NCBI GenBank assembly: GCA_016933575.1
Contig: JAFGAR010000040.1
Span: 124,001-188,000, forward strand
Direction: 5' to 3'
From: Candidatus Thorarchaeota archaeon
GTDB taxonomy: Archaea; Asgardarchaeota; Thorarchaeia; Thorarchaeales; Thorarchaeaceae
Length of the DNA: 64,000 nucleotides
Shown here: in pieces, positions 44,220 to 53,032 of the stretch
Numbering within the stretch: position 1 is the stretch's first letter
Layout: each line of letters starts with the position of its first letter
The notes under the pieces: model-generated
Told to the model about the DNA's origin: nothing
Database searches by the model: none
Seen by the model: the letters and a program-made list of their open reading frames with translations, nothing else
Translations under genes and position numbers: made by a program

Positions 44220-44390
44220 TTAAAGGTCGTAAGGCTTGAGAGTCTTACGCTTATTCTCGTTAGTCCTTTTAGCTGCATGGTCAAGGAATTCGCCAACCTT
44301 CTTGTCCAAAGCAGCATAGAAGTCTCCACTAACTTGGAGGTTCTTTTTCTTAGCATAGTCTTGAATTGCTTTCTTAACGACAAAACTCAT
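44220..44390 (-). CDS. DUF1931-type small histone-fold protein
   Basis: 56 residues: MSFVVKKAIQDYAKKKNLQ, then VSGDFYAALDKKVGEFLDHA, ending in KRKTLKPYDL. The pattern of a helix, VSGDFY, a long central helix and a final R-K-T-L-x-x-x-D-L is that of DUF1931, a single histone fold related to archaeal histones. The protein is strongly basic at both ends, so DNA binding is plausible but unproven. It has a strong ribosome-binding site (AGGAGGAGTGATG), its own TATA box, a palindrome in the promoter and a clear terminator, so it is a well-expressed single gene. Confidence 0.8.
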   Translation of the reverse strand: MSFVVKKAIQDYAKKKNLQVSGDFYAALDKKVGEFLDHAAKRTNENKRKTLKPYDL

Positions 44391-44418
44391 TGTCTACATC
44401 ACTCCTCCTAAGAGTGCT

Positions 44419-44434
44419 CTAGAATGCGTTCTAG
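44419..44434 (-). promoter_or_regulatory. Palindrome between TATA box and start site of the histone-fold gene
   Basis: CTAGAATGCGTTCTAG has two perfect 6-bp arms around TGCG. It lies just downstream of the TATA box and overlaps the predicted transcription start zone. This is the position expected for a repressor operator, possibly autoregulatory. Function is inference. Confidence 0.4.
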
Positions 44435-44435
44435 T

Positions 44436-44445
44436 CCCTTATAAG
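44436..44445 (-). promoter_or_regulatory. TATA box of the histone-fold gene
   Basis: CCTTATAAGG on the minus strand, about 50 bases before the ATG. With archaeal spacing, transcription should start near 44414 and give a leader of about 25 bases carrying AGGAGG. Confidence 0.5.
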
Positions 44446-44684
44446 GCTTTACAGAGATGTCAATTTATCGGCGCGAAATGGCTATTTTAGTGAATTTGCG
44501 CATTTTGAAGCAAAAATTGGCTTTTCCCACTTGAATTGTCATTCTTTCCATAACTGAAGAAGCTAGGTCCATTCAATATAGCATCAGTGCACCCATTCTC
44601 TTTCGCTGATAATAACCTCAAAACATCTAAAAGACTGCATCACTTTGTGAAATCAGATATGTGGTTCTGAGGTGAGAATATAGA

Positions 44685-45467
44685 TTGAGATATGCTCTTG
44701 GAGTCCTTATCGGTGCTTTGATTCCCGGTATCATTTTTATGGGAGCCGCTGCAATCAAGATCGCTGGAATTGGCGCAGATGCAGTAGTTCGTGCTGCTCT
44801 ATGGAGTGTCTATACTCTATGGTTCTTACTCAGTATCGTAGTATCAGCTACTATTCCTATCATCGTGTATTTCGCAAAGAAGGACCTGTTTCGTGAATTC
44901 TTAATTTATGAAGCTGGAGGTTTTGGATTCTTCTCCCCTCTCTGGCTTTTCTTTGCAACCGAAATCTCTGGAAACTCTTGGACAAGTCTTTTCATCTATG
45001 GAATCACTCAAGGTCTAATTGGCCCTGGTCCTGAAGGCAATTTAGTTGGAATCGATATCAGTAATTCATTCTTGATACCTATCCTCATACTATCTATGAT
45101 CCTTGGGATCATTTTTCTAAATCCGTCTTTTGTAGCAAAGCATAGTCAGCCTTCCGAATTACCAGAGTTGACTGCACTCAAGAAAACAAGTGCACCTACT
45201 GAAGAAGAGGAAATGGAAGCTGAGATGCCTGATGTAGCTCCTCCTGTCACAACAGTTGACAGTGTTTCAAATCTCAGGGATATTTTAATTGAATTGGGTA
45301 CAACTGATCCGATTATCAATTTGATTCTCAATGCAGGAATCGGAACCACAACAGAGTTTGTTGCAACAAGTCCTGATCAGTTAGCTAATCTAACTGGAAT
45401 TGACAAACGGGCTGCTGAGACTCTGTTAATCTCAGTTCAGAAGAAACTCTGGTTCAGCGATATTTGA
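44685..45467 (+). CDS. Membrane protein with cytosolic helix-hairpin-helix-like domain
   Basis: Start TTG 44685 behind AGGTGAG. The 260-residue product begins with four or five membrane segments (LGVLIGALIPGIIFMGAAAI, SVYTLWFLLSIVVSATIPII, SFLIPILILSMILGIIFLNP). An acidic linker follows (APTEEEEMEAEMPDVAP). The last 60 residues contain ATSPDQLANLTGIDKRAAET-LLISVQKK, a Rad51-N/helix-hairpin-helix pattern usually seen in DNA-binding or protein-docking domains. Membrane anchoring of such a domain is unusual. Role unknown. Confidence 0.6.
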   Translation: MRYALGVLIGALIPGIIFMGAAAIKIAGIGADAVVRAALWSVYTLWFLLSIVVSATIPIIVYFAKKDLFREFLIYEAGGFGFFSPLWLFFATEISGNSWTSLFIYGITQGLIGPGPEGNLVGIDISNSFLIPILILSMILGIIFLNPSFVAKHSQPSELPELTALKKTSAPTEEEEMEAEMPDVAPPVTTVDSVSNLRDILIELGTTDPIINLILNAGIGTTTEFVATSPDQLANLTGIDKRAAETLLISVQKKLWFSDI

Positions 45468-45474
45468 TAGGGTC

Positions 45475-46221
45475 CTACTCATGATACAAGTCATATAGTG
45501 CATCAAGAGCAATTGTGACTAAGTCGTCTATAGGTGGCTTTCCAACAATCTTACTTTCTTTCTCAATATTTTCACCGATGGCCACACATATCGCACCGAC
45601 TCTTACATTCCGAAGTTGCCCTATTACAAATAGAGATGAAGCTTCCATTTCTGTTGCAAGAACTCCAGCTTGTTTCATTAAATTCCACTTTTTGCGCATC
45701 GATTCAGGATCTGCAACATATGATGAATGCTCACTATAAAATGCATCCTTGCTATGACCTATACCTACATGAAAACGACTACCCCGTTTTTGAGCAGTTC
45801 TCGCTAATGTCATCACAACTCCTGGATCTGCAACAGCTGGAAATTCAATAGGAACATACTGCCTTGATGTTCCTTCATCTCGAACAGATCCTGTAAATAT
45901 TACAACATCCCCTGAGTGAACCTTATGACTAATTGCTCCTGTTGTACCTACTCTGATGAAGATCTTGCACCCAATCTTGATTAACTCTTCAAGAGCAATT
46001 GCAGCTGACGGGCATCCAATGCCTGTTGAACAAACACCAACTGGTACTCCCTTCCACGTACCTCTGAAGCTCCAATATTCGCGACATTTTGCAACCTCAA
46101 TGGGATTTTCAAAAAATGTGTTTGCTATTTTCTTTGAACGATCTGGGTCGCCAGGCAGCAGAACTAACGCAGGCATTTCACCTTTGTTAATTCCGATATG
46201 ATATTCCTTCTCTGATTCCAT
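45475..46221 (-). CDS. Nucleoside phosphorylase (uridine phosphorylase-like, PNP/UDP family)
   Basis: 248 residues with the PNP/UDP family 1 pattern: LVLLPGDPDRSKKIANTFFE, VGVCSTGIGCPSAAIALEEL, KIFIRVGTTGAISHKVHSGD (phosphate site), VLATEMEASSLFVIGQL (ribose-binding ME) and VGAICVAIGENI. It splits nucleosides with phosphate to give ribose 1-phosphate and base. A uridine-type substrate is the likeliest by overall similarity, but purine nucleosides are possible. Convergent with the preceding membrane protein gene, 7 bases apart. Confidence 0.87.
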   Translation of the reverse strand: MESEKEYHIGINKGEMPALVLLPGDPDRSKKIANTFFENPIEVAKCREYWSFRGTWKGVPVGVCSTGIGCPSAAIALEELIKIGCKIFIRVGTTGAISHKVHSGDVVIFTGSVRDEGTSRQYVPIEFPAVADPGVVMTLARTAQKRGSRFHVGIGHSKDAFYSEHSSYVADPESMRKKWNLMKQAGVLATEMEASSLFVIGQLRNVRVGAICVAIGENIEKESKIVGKPPIDDLVTIALDALYDLYHE

Positions 46222-46345
46222 TCTTCAACACAGACGCGCTGGTAGACCCACCTGAGAAAAGGATTTCGTATTAGCCCCCCTTTTCTGTTTCATTCATTGC
46301 ATATAATGTTTAAATCTCCTTCAATCCAATCAATCAATTGAGCGG

Positions 46346-46576
46346 GTGAAATTGAATGAAGAACTGACAGAAATACAACTACATATTCTCTTGATAATAG
46401 AAAATGACACAAAACGTGCTTCTGCAATCACTTCAATTTTATCCAGTCATCATTTGACATGCAATCAAAATCAAGTGATTCAAGCTCTTAATGACCTGAA
46501 GAAGAGGAGATTTGCAGTAAGAAGTACATCGAAGGGATGGTCTGCGCGGAGAAGAGCTAATGAACCTCCCAGATAG
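46346..46576 (+). CDS. Small winged-helix-like DNA-binding protein
   Basis: 76 residues from GTG 46346. The sequence ELTEIQLHILLIIENDTKRA-SAITSIL, then NQNQVIQALNDLKKRRFAVR, has the helix-turn-helix and wing layout of short archaeal transcription factors. The basic end (STSKGWSARRRANEPPR) fits DNA contact. TATA-like GTTTAAATC lies near 46308, about 35 bases upstream. It converges on the PRPP-synthase-like gene, 8 bases apart. Confidence 0.55.
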   Translation: MKLNEELTEIQLHILLIIENDTKRASAITSILSSHHLTCNQNQVIQALNDLKKRRFAVRSTSKGWSARRRANEPPR

Positions 46577-46584
46577 TAGTTCTC

Positions 46585-47577
46585 TTAAGAATCAAGGAAA
46601 TCAACAATAGTATCTGCTACATTGTAACAAAGATTCTGATTTTCCTTACAGAAGATTTCATTATTCACAGTATTTGATGTAACAATCTTTCCATTGCATT
46701 TCTCAATGAGGCGTTCCAATAATTCCTCGCCTCGTTCTATCAATGGGACCACGTGAGCAACGGCTAACACAACTTCTTTGGCGCCTTGATCCAATAGCCT
46801 GTCTCGAGCCTTTAATAGCGTACTCCCACTCTTTGTGAGATCGTCAATTACAATCACATTTAGATCTTTAACATCAAGGTTTCCATGGAGTTCAACTCTA
46901 TATGAGTTGGTCCTACTCTTTCCAAAACCATCTATTTTGTATCGCTCTTGAGCTCCTTCATCTGGAGCAACAATAACACAATCATCAAACGCAAACTCTC
47001 TTTTGGCGTGTTCTACTAGGTCCGGAATCACATCAACTATCTTGTACAATCCTCTATCTTTGAGATTTTTAACCCAGTCAAGACTATCTGGAGCATGCGG
47101 ACTTACTACATACATCTTATTGCAAGCTTTTGATATCGTTTCAACTGCCCACCGACCAGATGCAGCCTCTCCAGTTTCAAATGATTTATCCTGCAAAGCA
47201 AATGGTTGAAATGTCAAAACGACCTCCACACTTTTTGGGGGCGGCACAGGTGTACATTTGTACTGCTTATGCCCCGTTTTCTCTACTTCAAGTGGTCTGG
47301 AAAGCATGTCCAAAATTAGTAACAGTTCAACAACTCTATCTGATGTAGTATACTCCTCTGCCTCTGCAGGTCCTGACCCTGTACAACTTTGCACAACAAC
47401 AACACGTCTTCCAGAGAGCTGAGCAACCTTACCAATTTTGACATAGATGTCAGCATTTGGAAACATACGCTTGTGGTCATAATTTAGGTCCGAGGTATAC
47501 ACCCGAAAACCAAGTTCCTCAAACCTACTCTCAAGGTGTTCTGCTCCGCTTGCTAAAATGACATCATAGTCTTTCAT
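46585..47577 (-). CDS. Ribose-phosphate pyrophosphokinase-family protein
   Basis: ATG 47577 (MKDYDVILASGAEHLE) is preceded by GGTG; TTG 47592 is the longer alternative. 330 residues with the tandem phosphoribosyltransferase folds of PRPP synthase: VVVVQSCTGSGPAEAEEYTT, a divergent ribose-binding loop, and VIVIDDLTKSGSTLLKARDR in place of the usual DDIIDTGGT PRPP-binding motif. The family makes PRPP from ribose 5-phosphate and ATP. The altered motifs (CTGSGPAE, TKSGST) suggest it may be a divergent paralogue rather than the housekeeping enzyme. Confidence 0.72.
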   Translation of the reverse strand: MKDYDVILASGAEHLESRFEELGFRVYTSDLNYDHKRMFPNADIYVKIGKVAQLSGRRVVVVQSCTGSGPAEAEEYTTSDRVVELLLILDMLSRPLEVEKTGHKQYKCTPVPPPKSVEVVLTFQPFALQDKSFETGEAASGRWAVETISKACNKMYVVSPHAPDSLDWVKNLKDRGLYKIVDVIPDLVEHAKREFAFDDCVIVAPDEGAQERYKIDGFGKSRTNSYRVELHGNLDVKDLNVIVIDDLTKSGSTLLKARDRLLDQGAKEVVLAVAHVVPLIERGEELLERLIEKCNGKIVTSNTVNNEIFCKENQNLCYNVADTIVDFLDS

Positions 47578-47746
47578 TACTAGCACCGTCAAATGTGGCC
47601 AAAATCTCCGCCTTAAAGATGTTTGTCCCTCTCAAAATATGTTGTTCTTCAGTTCTAGAGCCAAATTATTGAAATAGACTCTCTGAGGAATAACCTAAAA
47701 TAAATGTCGTACAAAGAAACCTTGCTACTATAGGGCTGTGCTTTGA

Positions 47747-48448
47747 TTGAGTCTGACTGCAAGAGAGCTTTTACAGAAGCTTGCAACTGATACGGGTCTA
47801 TCCTATCACTCAATAGCTAGACGTGTTAATCGATTGATGGAAAAAGGCACGGGCTTGCTGGAGTCTGTTCAAATAATTGCGAAAGAACAAAAACTCAATT
47901 CTAAGAAGTATAAGATTAATCCTGTAAAGATTGTTGAAGAGGCTGAGAAGATACTTAGAGAGGATTATACTCAGACCTTGATGATATCTGCAGTACTAGG
48001 TCAGATGGTTGAATCCAAAGGGAATGATAGATTTCCGCCACCTGCTTTTTTTGCATTTATCGAGATGTTATCTATAATCTCCGATGCTCGAAAAGATCGA
48101 AAGTCTGAAACCTCGATTGAGATAGAAGAACGAACAACCCGAATTATTGAGTTAATGACAACACTTGTATCTGTTTTATGTGAGTGGTCTGAGCAGGGTA
48201 TTGTAGGTGTTTCTGCCGATTGTCCGGATTCACTTAGAGAGATGGCTCGTGCAGTCTTTAGGAAGACCAAGCTGCTTCAAGGTGGTCTATGGACTTGCAT
48301 TTCTTGCGGTAACATTGTTGAACTACGGGAAACAAGAGCCTTGATGTGCCAAGAATGTGATAAGAATGTATCAAGTAAGATATCCCTTGAGGAACGCTTT
48401 GAATCAATGGGCGGCAGAAATCGTACTGGATATGGCCGAACAGGTTAG
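47747..48448 (+). CDS. Unknown protein with HTH-like N-terminus and zinc ribbon
   Basis: 233 residues from TTG 47747. Residues 1-55 resemble a helix-turn-helix (ARELLQKLATDTGLSYHSIA-RRVNRLMEKG). The middle is helical (IIELMTTLVSVLCEWSEQGI). The C-terminus carries a four-cysteine zinc ribbon (TCISCGNIVE and LMCQECDKN) and a polar tail. A nucleic-acid-associated role, such as transcription or RNA processing, fits the architecture but is inference. The start is uncertain, as no clear ribosome-binding site is seen. Confidence 0.6.
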   Translation: MSLTARELLQKLATDTGLSYHSIARRVNRLMEKGTGLLESVQIIAKEQKLNSKKYKINPVKIVEEAEKILREDYTQTLMISAVLGQMVESKGNDRFPPPAFFAFIEMLSIISDARKDRKSETSIEIEERTTRIIELMTTLVSVLCEWSEQGIVGVSADCPDSLREMARAVFRKTKLLQGGLWTCISCGNIVELRETRALMCQECDKNVSSKISLEERFESMGGRNRTGYGRTG

Positions 48449-48457
48449 ATTATAGTT

Positions 48458-49099
48458 TCAATATGGCAAGCTCAAATCAAGTCCTTTCTCTAATAATTCA
48501 ATAGCATTATCCACTTCTGACTTTGTCACAGAAATATCATCTACCTGAAGAAGAAGATCTTGTTCTTGAGATTCTTCCAAAAATATTACAACCGGATCCA
48601 GACCCGAAACAGGTCCTGCGCTCATCAATGGTGCTGTTACACCGTCATAGAAATCTCCTCTACCCAGAGGAATTTCCATCCTTTTCAGCAACCTATCTCC
48701 TTTCTTAGAAATCACCTGTCCGCAGGTTGGTCCATCATGGGTAACGAATGAGAATACGAATCTCGTGGGAATATTTCCTCGTAGGTAGAAGAGCATGTCT
48801 GTCATCCAATCATATTCTTTAACCATCACGTCGCCAAAAATTAGCATCAATTCATTTGATACCATCGCATGCACTGGTACTACAGGTGCTTTCATATCCA
48901 CGGGATAACGATTCCATGCTGAGAAAGCAGGGGAGTTGAAAATGAATAGGGTTTCGAATTCACTTCTTTCATAGAGGTGTCTACAAAGAGCCTGTCCCAT
49001 CGGATTAAGTCCCATAATGACTGAGTAGGTCTCTGTTACTTTTTCCTTCTTATAGACTTCAAGGATTGGCGAAATCCATTCCTGCTCAAATGTTGGCAT
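48458..49099 (-). CDS. PAC2-like (proteasome assembly chaperone 2 fold) protein
   Basis: 213 residues. The layout resembles archaeal PAC2/COG1938 proteins: an early glycine-containing VIMGLNPMGQALCRHLYERS, strands around SNELMLIFGDVMV, then a helix and FVFSFVTHDGPTCGQV. A C-terminal helical pair follows (SEVDNAIELLEKGLDLSLPY). Sequence support is weak. If correct, it would be an assembly chaperone-like protein. Convergent with the zinc-ribbon gene, 9 bases apart. Confidence 0.45.
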   Translation of the reverse strand: MPTFEQEWISPILEVYKKEKVTETYSVIMGLNPMGQALCRHLYERSEFETLFIFNSPAFSAWNRYPVDMKAPVVPVHAMVSNELMLIFGDVMVKEYDWMTDMLFYLRGNIPTRFVFSFVTHDGPTCGQVISKKGDRLLKRMEIPLGRGDFYDGVTAPLMSAGPVSGLDPVVIFLEESQEQDLLLQVDDISVTKSEVDNAIELLEKGLDLSLPY

Positions 49100-49268
49100 G
49101 TTAATTAGCCCAATTTACGAACAACACCGTTTCTAATGACTCTTCGTGTTACTTCATCTAATCCTGTTGAGATTCAATCAGACCTTTTCCAGGTAAATGA
49201 CCCATCCGATTCATTTATACGGAAGCCCGGTCGACCCGACTCGTCTAACACTACTGGTGTGTGTGAGT

Positions 49269-50615
49269 ATGGACAAATACATAGAGAGTGTTTACAATAG
49301 GGTTGTCGCTAAGGACCCCGATCAGAAGGTCTTCCATCAAGCAGCGTTGGAAGTACTCGAATCTCTTGAACCTGCTATCAAGAAATATCCAAAGTACGAA
49401 GAGTTCTCTATTTTAGAGAGAATCACTGAACCTGAGCGTATAATTCAGTTCCGTGTTCCTTGGAAGGATAAAGATGGAAAGATACAGGTCAACAGAGGAT
49501 ATAGAATACAATTCAACTCCGCTATTGGACCTTACAAGGGAGGTCTCCGACTTCACCCAACAGTGAATCAAGGTGTGCTGAAATTCCTAGGATTTGAGCA
49601 GATCTTCAAGAACAGTCTGACAACACTGCCAATGGGAGGTGCTAAGGGTGGCTCAGATTTTGATCCTAAAGGCAAGACTGATGCAGAAGTAGAGGGTTTC
49701 TGCGAGAGCTTCATGCTTGAACTCTATCGTCATATTGGTCAATTCATCGACATACCTGCTGGAGATATAGGCGTTGGTGGTCGTGAAATTGGCTATCTTT
49801 ATGGAGCTTACAGAAAGATCACAAACCACCATGGTACAGGTGTTTTAACTGGTAAAGGTGGTGGCTGGGGCGGATCATTAATTCGACCAGAAGCTACTGG
49901 TTACGGTTGTGTGTACTTTGTACAAGAGATGCTCAAGACTAAGAAAGAAGATTTGAAGGGTAAGACAGTCTGTATTTCTGGTTCAGGCAATGTCGCTCAA
50001 TATGCCACTGAGAAGTGCATTCAACTTGGAGCAAAGGTCATCTCCTCGAGTGATTCTACTGGTTGGATTCATGATCCTACTGGTATAACTCAAGAAAAGC
50101 TTGAGTGGGTAATGGACTTGAAGAACAATCGAAGAGGCAGAATCAAGGAATACGCTGACCACTTCAATGTTGATTATTCATCCACAGGAAGTCCCTGGAG
50201 TCTTAAATGTGATATTGCTCTACCATGTGCCACTCAGAACGAAGTGGATGCTAAGGAAGCAAAAGCACTAGTTGACAATGGTGTCATGGCAGTCGGTGAG
50301 GGGGCTAATATGCCCACTGTTCCCGAGGGTGTCGAAATCTTCTTAGAGAACAAGATTCTCTACGGTCCTGGTAAGGCTGCTAATGCTGGTGGTGTATCCG
50401 TTTCTGGGCTTGAGATGGCTCAGAACAGCCAACGTTTCTTCTGGACTCGTGAAGAAGTCGATGCAAAGCTACACCAAATCATGCAGAACATTCATGCCAA
50501 TGCTTACAAGACATCTGAGATTTTCGGTGTCAAAGGTAATCTAGTTGTTGGCGCAAACATTGCAGGCTTTATGAAAGTAGCCAATGCAATGATTGACCAA
50601 GGTCATGGCGCATAG
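49269..50615 (+). CDS. gdhA: Glutamate dehydrogenase (hexameric NAD(P)-dependent)
   Basis: ATG 49269 gives the family start MDKYIESVYNRVVAKDPDQK; the frame upstream to 49197 is not typical. 448 residues: GPYKGGLRLHPTVNQGVLKF, the catalytic lysine in LPMGGAKGGSDFDPKG, IPAGDIGVGGREIGYLYGAY, cofactor fold KTVCISGSGNVAQYATEKC, and GPGKAANAGGVSVSGLEMAQ. It interconverts glutamate with 2-oxoglutarate and ammonia. It is closest in type to the E. coli/Clostridium subgroup rather than the shorter thermophile enzymes. A hairpin terminator follows. Confidence 0.93.
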   Translation: MDKYIESVYNRVVAKDPDQKVFHQAALEVLESLEPAIKKYPKYEEFSILERITEPERIIQFRVPWKDKDGKIQVNRGYRIQFNSAIGPYKGGLRLHPTVNQGVLKFLGFEQIFKNSLTTLPMGGAKGGSDFDPKGKTDAEVEGFCESFMLELYRHIGQFIDIPAGDIGVGGREIGYLYGAYRKITNHHGTGVLTGKGGGWGGSLIRPEATGYGCVYFVQEMLKTKKEDLKGKTVCISGSGNVAQYATEKCIQLGAKVISSSDSTGWIHDPTGITQEKLEWVMDLKNNRRGRIKEYADHFNVDYSSTGSPWSLKCDIALPCATQNEVDAKEAKALVDNGVMAVGEGANMPTVPEGVEIFLENKILYGPGKAANAGGVSVSGLEMAQNSQRFFWTREEVDAKLHQIMQNIHANAYKTSEIFGVKGNLVVGANIAGFMKVANAMIDQGHGA

Positions 50616-50627
50616 ACAATATAATTT

Positions 50628-50666
50628 TGCAGGGTCTAGCAAAGATCCTGCATCACTTTCTTTTTC
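50628..50666 (+). terminator. Hairpin terminator after gdhA
   Basis: TGCAGGGTC (50628-50636) pairs with GATCCTGCA (50644-50652), with one G-U pair. CACTTTCTTTTTC follows. Confidence 0.55.
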
Positions 50667-50682
50667 AAATATCTAATGAAAA

Positions 50683-51288
50683 TCAGCTTCTAATAATCTG
50701 AAGCAATTCGGCTAATCTTCGTTTGACATCAGATTCAACGGTACGAAGCTCTGCAAGTTGACGAATCTGCTCAATTCTCTTCTGCCGATATTCAGCCTCA
50801 GATATTTTGTTATTTCTCCTAGCAATCTCAATCCTATCAGATTCAAGATTAATCTCAGCTCGTCGAGCTTCTGTGAGGTCAAATCCCTGCTTAAGGCTCA
50901 TCCATTCAATCATCGCATTGCTCTTTTCCTGCTCTATTCTAGACCGTCTCTCTCTCTCAATCTCCAACTGTTTGAGTTGTTTATTGGCTGATCTAATCTC
51001 TTTTTGAATTTCATAGAGTCTTGCCTCAACTTCTCGCTTTACTTGAATCATCTGAGTTGATGTAGCCCACTTCTCACGATAGAGGAAAATATGTTCCTTT
51101 TCTGTAATCGACCCCGAGGTTAGTTTCTTATCAAGATCATTCAATTCTTGCTGAATTTCACTAAGCTGATGTTTCAATTCGTCATAGGATTTCTTTAGAG
51201 AAACCCACTCTACGCTATATTGACTAAGAACCTCTTTGGGATCTATGGAGAATAGATCATCCGGGGAAGCGCCTTCTCGATGACTCAT
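50683..51288 (-). CDS. Coiled-coil protein
   Basis: 201 residues, nearly all helical coiled coil (EVEARLYEIQKEIRSANKQL, LEIERERRSRIEQEKSNAMI). Two short SHOCT-like hairpins recur: LTSGSITEKEHIFLYREKW near residue 60 and NNKISEAEYRQKRIEQIR near residue 165. These may be oligomerisation or docking elements. The protein is highly charged with no membrane segment. Its position between gdhA and ilvE says nothing about function. No family recognised. Confidence 0.6.
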   Translation of the reverse strand: MSHREGASPDDLFSIDPKEVLSQYSVEWVSLKKSYDELKHQLSEIQQELNDLDKKLTSGSITEKEHIFLYREKWATSTQMIQVKREVEARLYEIQKEIRSANKQLKQLEIERERRSRIEQEKSNAMIEWMSLKQGFDLTEARRAEINLESDRIEIARRNNKISEAEYRQKRIEQIRQLAELRTVESDVKRRLAELLQIIRS

Positions 51289-51448
51289 ATGCGGTAATTC
51301 TCCTATCTGACGATAAAGTTTGATATGTTCGCATCGATTTAAGACATTCCCTTTCGTCTTGATGCCTACATATGAATTGTATCCTTATCTTAATACAGAC
51401 CTATCCTCTTAAGAGGTACAAGTTTTCTTGTATACCTGTGTGAAAACC

Positions 51449-52516
51449 ATGAAGATTGAGATGAATCTTCTACCTCATGAAAAATTGAAACAAAAACCAC
51501 AAGATGTTCTCAAGATACCATTTGGTACGGTTTTTACGGACCATATGTTTTCAATGCATTATTCTGGGAATTCATGGCATGAAGCTAGGATCCATCCTTA
51601 TGCTCCTCTGGAGTTAAGTCCTGCTGCTCTCTGTCTGCACTATGGCCAGGGGATTTTTGAGGGAATGAAGGCATATCGTCGTGATGGACGAGTCCTTCTC
51701 TTTAGACCTGAGAAAAATATTGAACGATTCAATATCTCTGCTGCTAGAATGGTGATGCCTGCAGTTGAAATCGATTTTGTTCTTGATGCCCTTAAAGAAC
51801 TATTACGAGTCGAACGAAATTGGGTTCCAGATGCTCCTGGGAGTTCACTCTATATTCGACCGACAATGATTGGAATTCAGGCAAAACTGGGTGTTAAACC
51901 TTCAGAAGAATATCTGTTCTTTATTATTCTCAGTCCTGTAGGTCCATATTTCAAAGAAGGATTTAGCCCAGTGAACATATACGTAAGCACTGAACATGTT
52001 CGAGCAGTCAGAGGTGGAGTTGGGGCTGCCAAAACGATTGGTAATTATGCAGCAAGCCTCTTTGCTGGAACTGAAGCAAGTAAGGTTGGATATTCGCAGG
52101 TTCTTTGGTTGGATGCTCTTGAACTCAAATATATTGAAGAAGTTGGAACAATGAATCTCTTTGTTAGGTTCGATGATGAACTTGCCACACCACCACTTAC
52201 AGGCTCAATACTTGCTGGAATAACAAGAGATTCAGTTCTAACAATAACCAAAGATATGGGTATGAATGTTAAAGAGCGATCTATATCTATTGATGAAGTA
52301 ATTGAAGGATTAGACTCTGGTAAAGTAATAGAGATGTTTGGATGCGGAACAGCCGCGATAATCGCACCAGTTGGCTCCTTATGGTATAAAGGAAAACCCT
52401 ATGCAGTTTCTAATGGAAAGACTGGTGAACTCACTCAACATCTCTTCGATGAACTAACAGGTATCCAATCCGGTGAACGTGAGGACCGATATGGGTGGAT
52501 TGTTGATATCGATTGA
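51449..52516 (+). CDS. ilvE: Branched-chain amino acid aminotransferase (class IV, PLP)
   Basis: ATG 51449 (MKIEMNLLPHEKL) is the family-like start; TTG 51428 lies 21 bases upstream. 355 residues of the long BCAT type also found in eukaryotes: FGTVFTDHMFSMHYSGNSWH, LHYGQGIFEGMKAYRRDGRV, RPTMIGIQAKLGV, the PLP lysine in RGGVGAAKTIGNYAASLFAG, and EVGTMNLFVRF. It transfers amino groups between leucine, isoleucine or valine and 2-oxoglutarate. Next to glutamate dehydrogenase, which can recycle the glutamate. Confidence 0.92.
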   Translation: MKIEMNLLPHEKLKQKPQDVLKIPFGTVFTDHMFSMHYSGNSWHEARIHPYAPLELSPAALCLHYGQGIFEGMKAYRRDGRVLLFRPEKNIERFNISAARMVMPAVEIDFVLDALKELLRVERNWVPDAPGSSLYIRPTMIGIQAKLGVKPSEEYLFFIILSPVGPYFKEGFSPVNIYVSTEHVRAVRGGVGAAKTIGNYAASLFAGTEASKVGYSQVLWLDALELKYIEEVGTMNLFVRFDDELATPPLTGSILAGITRDSVLTITKDMGMNVKERSISIDEVIEGLDSGKVIEMFGCGTAAIIAPVGSLWYKGKPYAVSNGKTGELTQHLFDELTGIQSGEREDRYGWIVDID

Positions 52517-52522
52517 AGCTTT

Positions 52523-52906
52523 CTATAGATCAAGCTCTCTTCGTTCTGCATCAGAGACTTCTGGTTCTTCACTGTCAAGTGAGTCCCATGCTGGTGGTGG
52601 GTCTAATGTTGGTTCATCACTACTAACTTCGTCAAGTGCTTCATCATCTGCTATTTCATATTGTTCCATTATCTCTGGTGGAAGTTCTTCCTCTTCTTCT
52701 TCTTCCTCCTCCTCCTCTTCAGGTTCAATTAATCTGAACTCTCTGACTAGTTTTCCTTCTTCTATTCTTTCGAGGAGTAGTCGGAACATCCGTTCAACCA
52801 CAACACTCCGACCTTTTGCTTCAAATTCAATGTTACCGATTTCGAACTCTATCTCAGCATAGTCCGATTTCTTACCTTTTTTGTCTTTAATTTCATCCTC
52901 CGACAT
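52523..52906 (-). CDS. Small acidic protein with poly-glutamate tract
   Basis: ATG 52906 (MSEDEIKDKKGKK) is preferred over the upstream start at 52960. 127 residues: a basic start, then a short alpha/beta segment (DYAEIEFEIGNIEFEAKGRS, VVVERMFRLLLERIEEGKLV), then a run of about a dozen glutamates, and an acidic tail ending DAERRELDL. The central segment might be a small interaction domain. The poly-Glu coding tract produces a serine-rich antisense frame that is not a gene. Function unknown. Confidence 0.6.
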   Translation of the reverse strand: MSEDEIKDKKGKKSDYAEIEFEIGNIEFEAKGRSVVVERMFRLLLERIEEGKLVREFRLIEPEEEEEEEEEEEELPPEIMEQYEIADDEALDEVSSDEPTLDPPPAWDSLDSEEPEVSDAERRELDL

Positions 52907-53032
52907 TGTACACAACCTAAAATTCGTAAATGCTCCAGCCTTAATAAACAATGTAGGCATTGCATAAATATCATCGTTGCCAAAGCATTTTAGTGTGAAT
53001 TCATCAGAACTACACTCCTCGAGGTGACACCT

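Larger units (their letters stand above)
44391..44684. other. Intergenic region between divergent genes
   Basis: 294 bases. The left part holds the histone-fold gene's ribosome-binding site, palindrome and TATA box. The remaining 240 bases should include the promoter of the gene at 44685, but I could not pick a convincing TATA box. No further structure seen. Confidence 0.4.

Noticed and set aside
52473..52862. Serine-rich plus-strand frame
   Set aside because: It is the antisense reading of the poly-glutamate tract (GAA/GAG read as TTC/TCC) of the minus-strand acidic protein gene.
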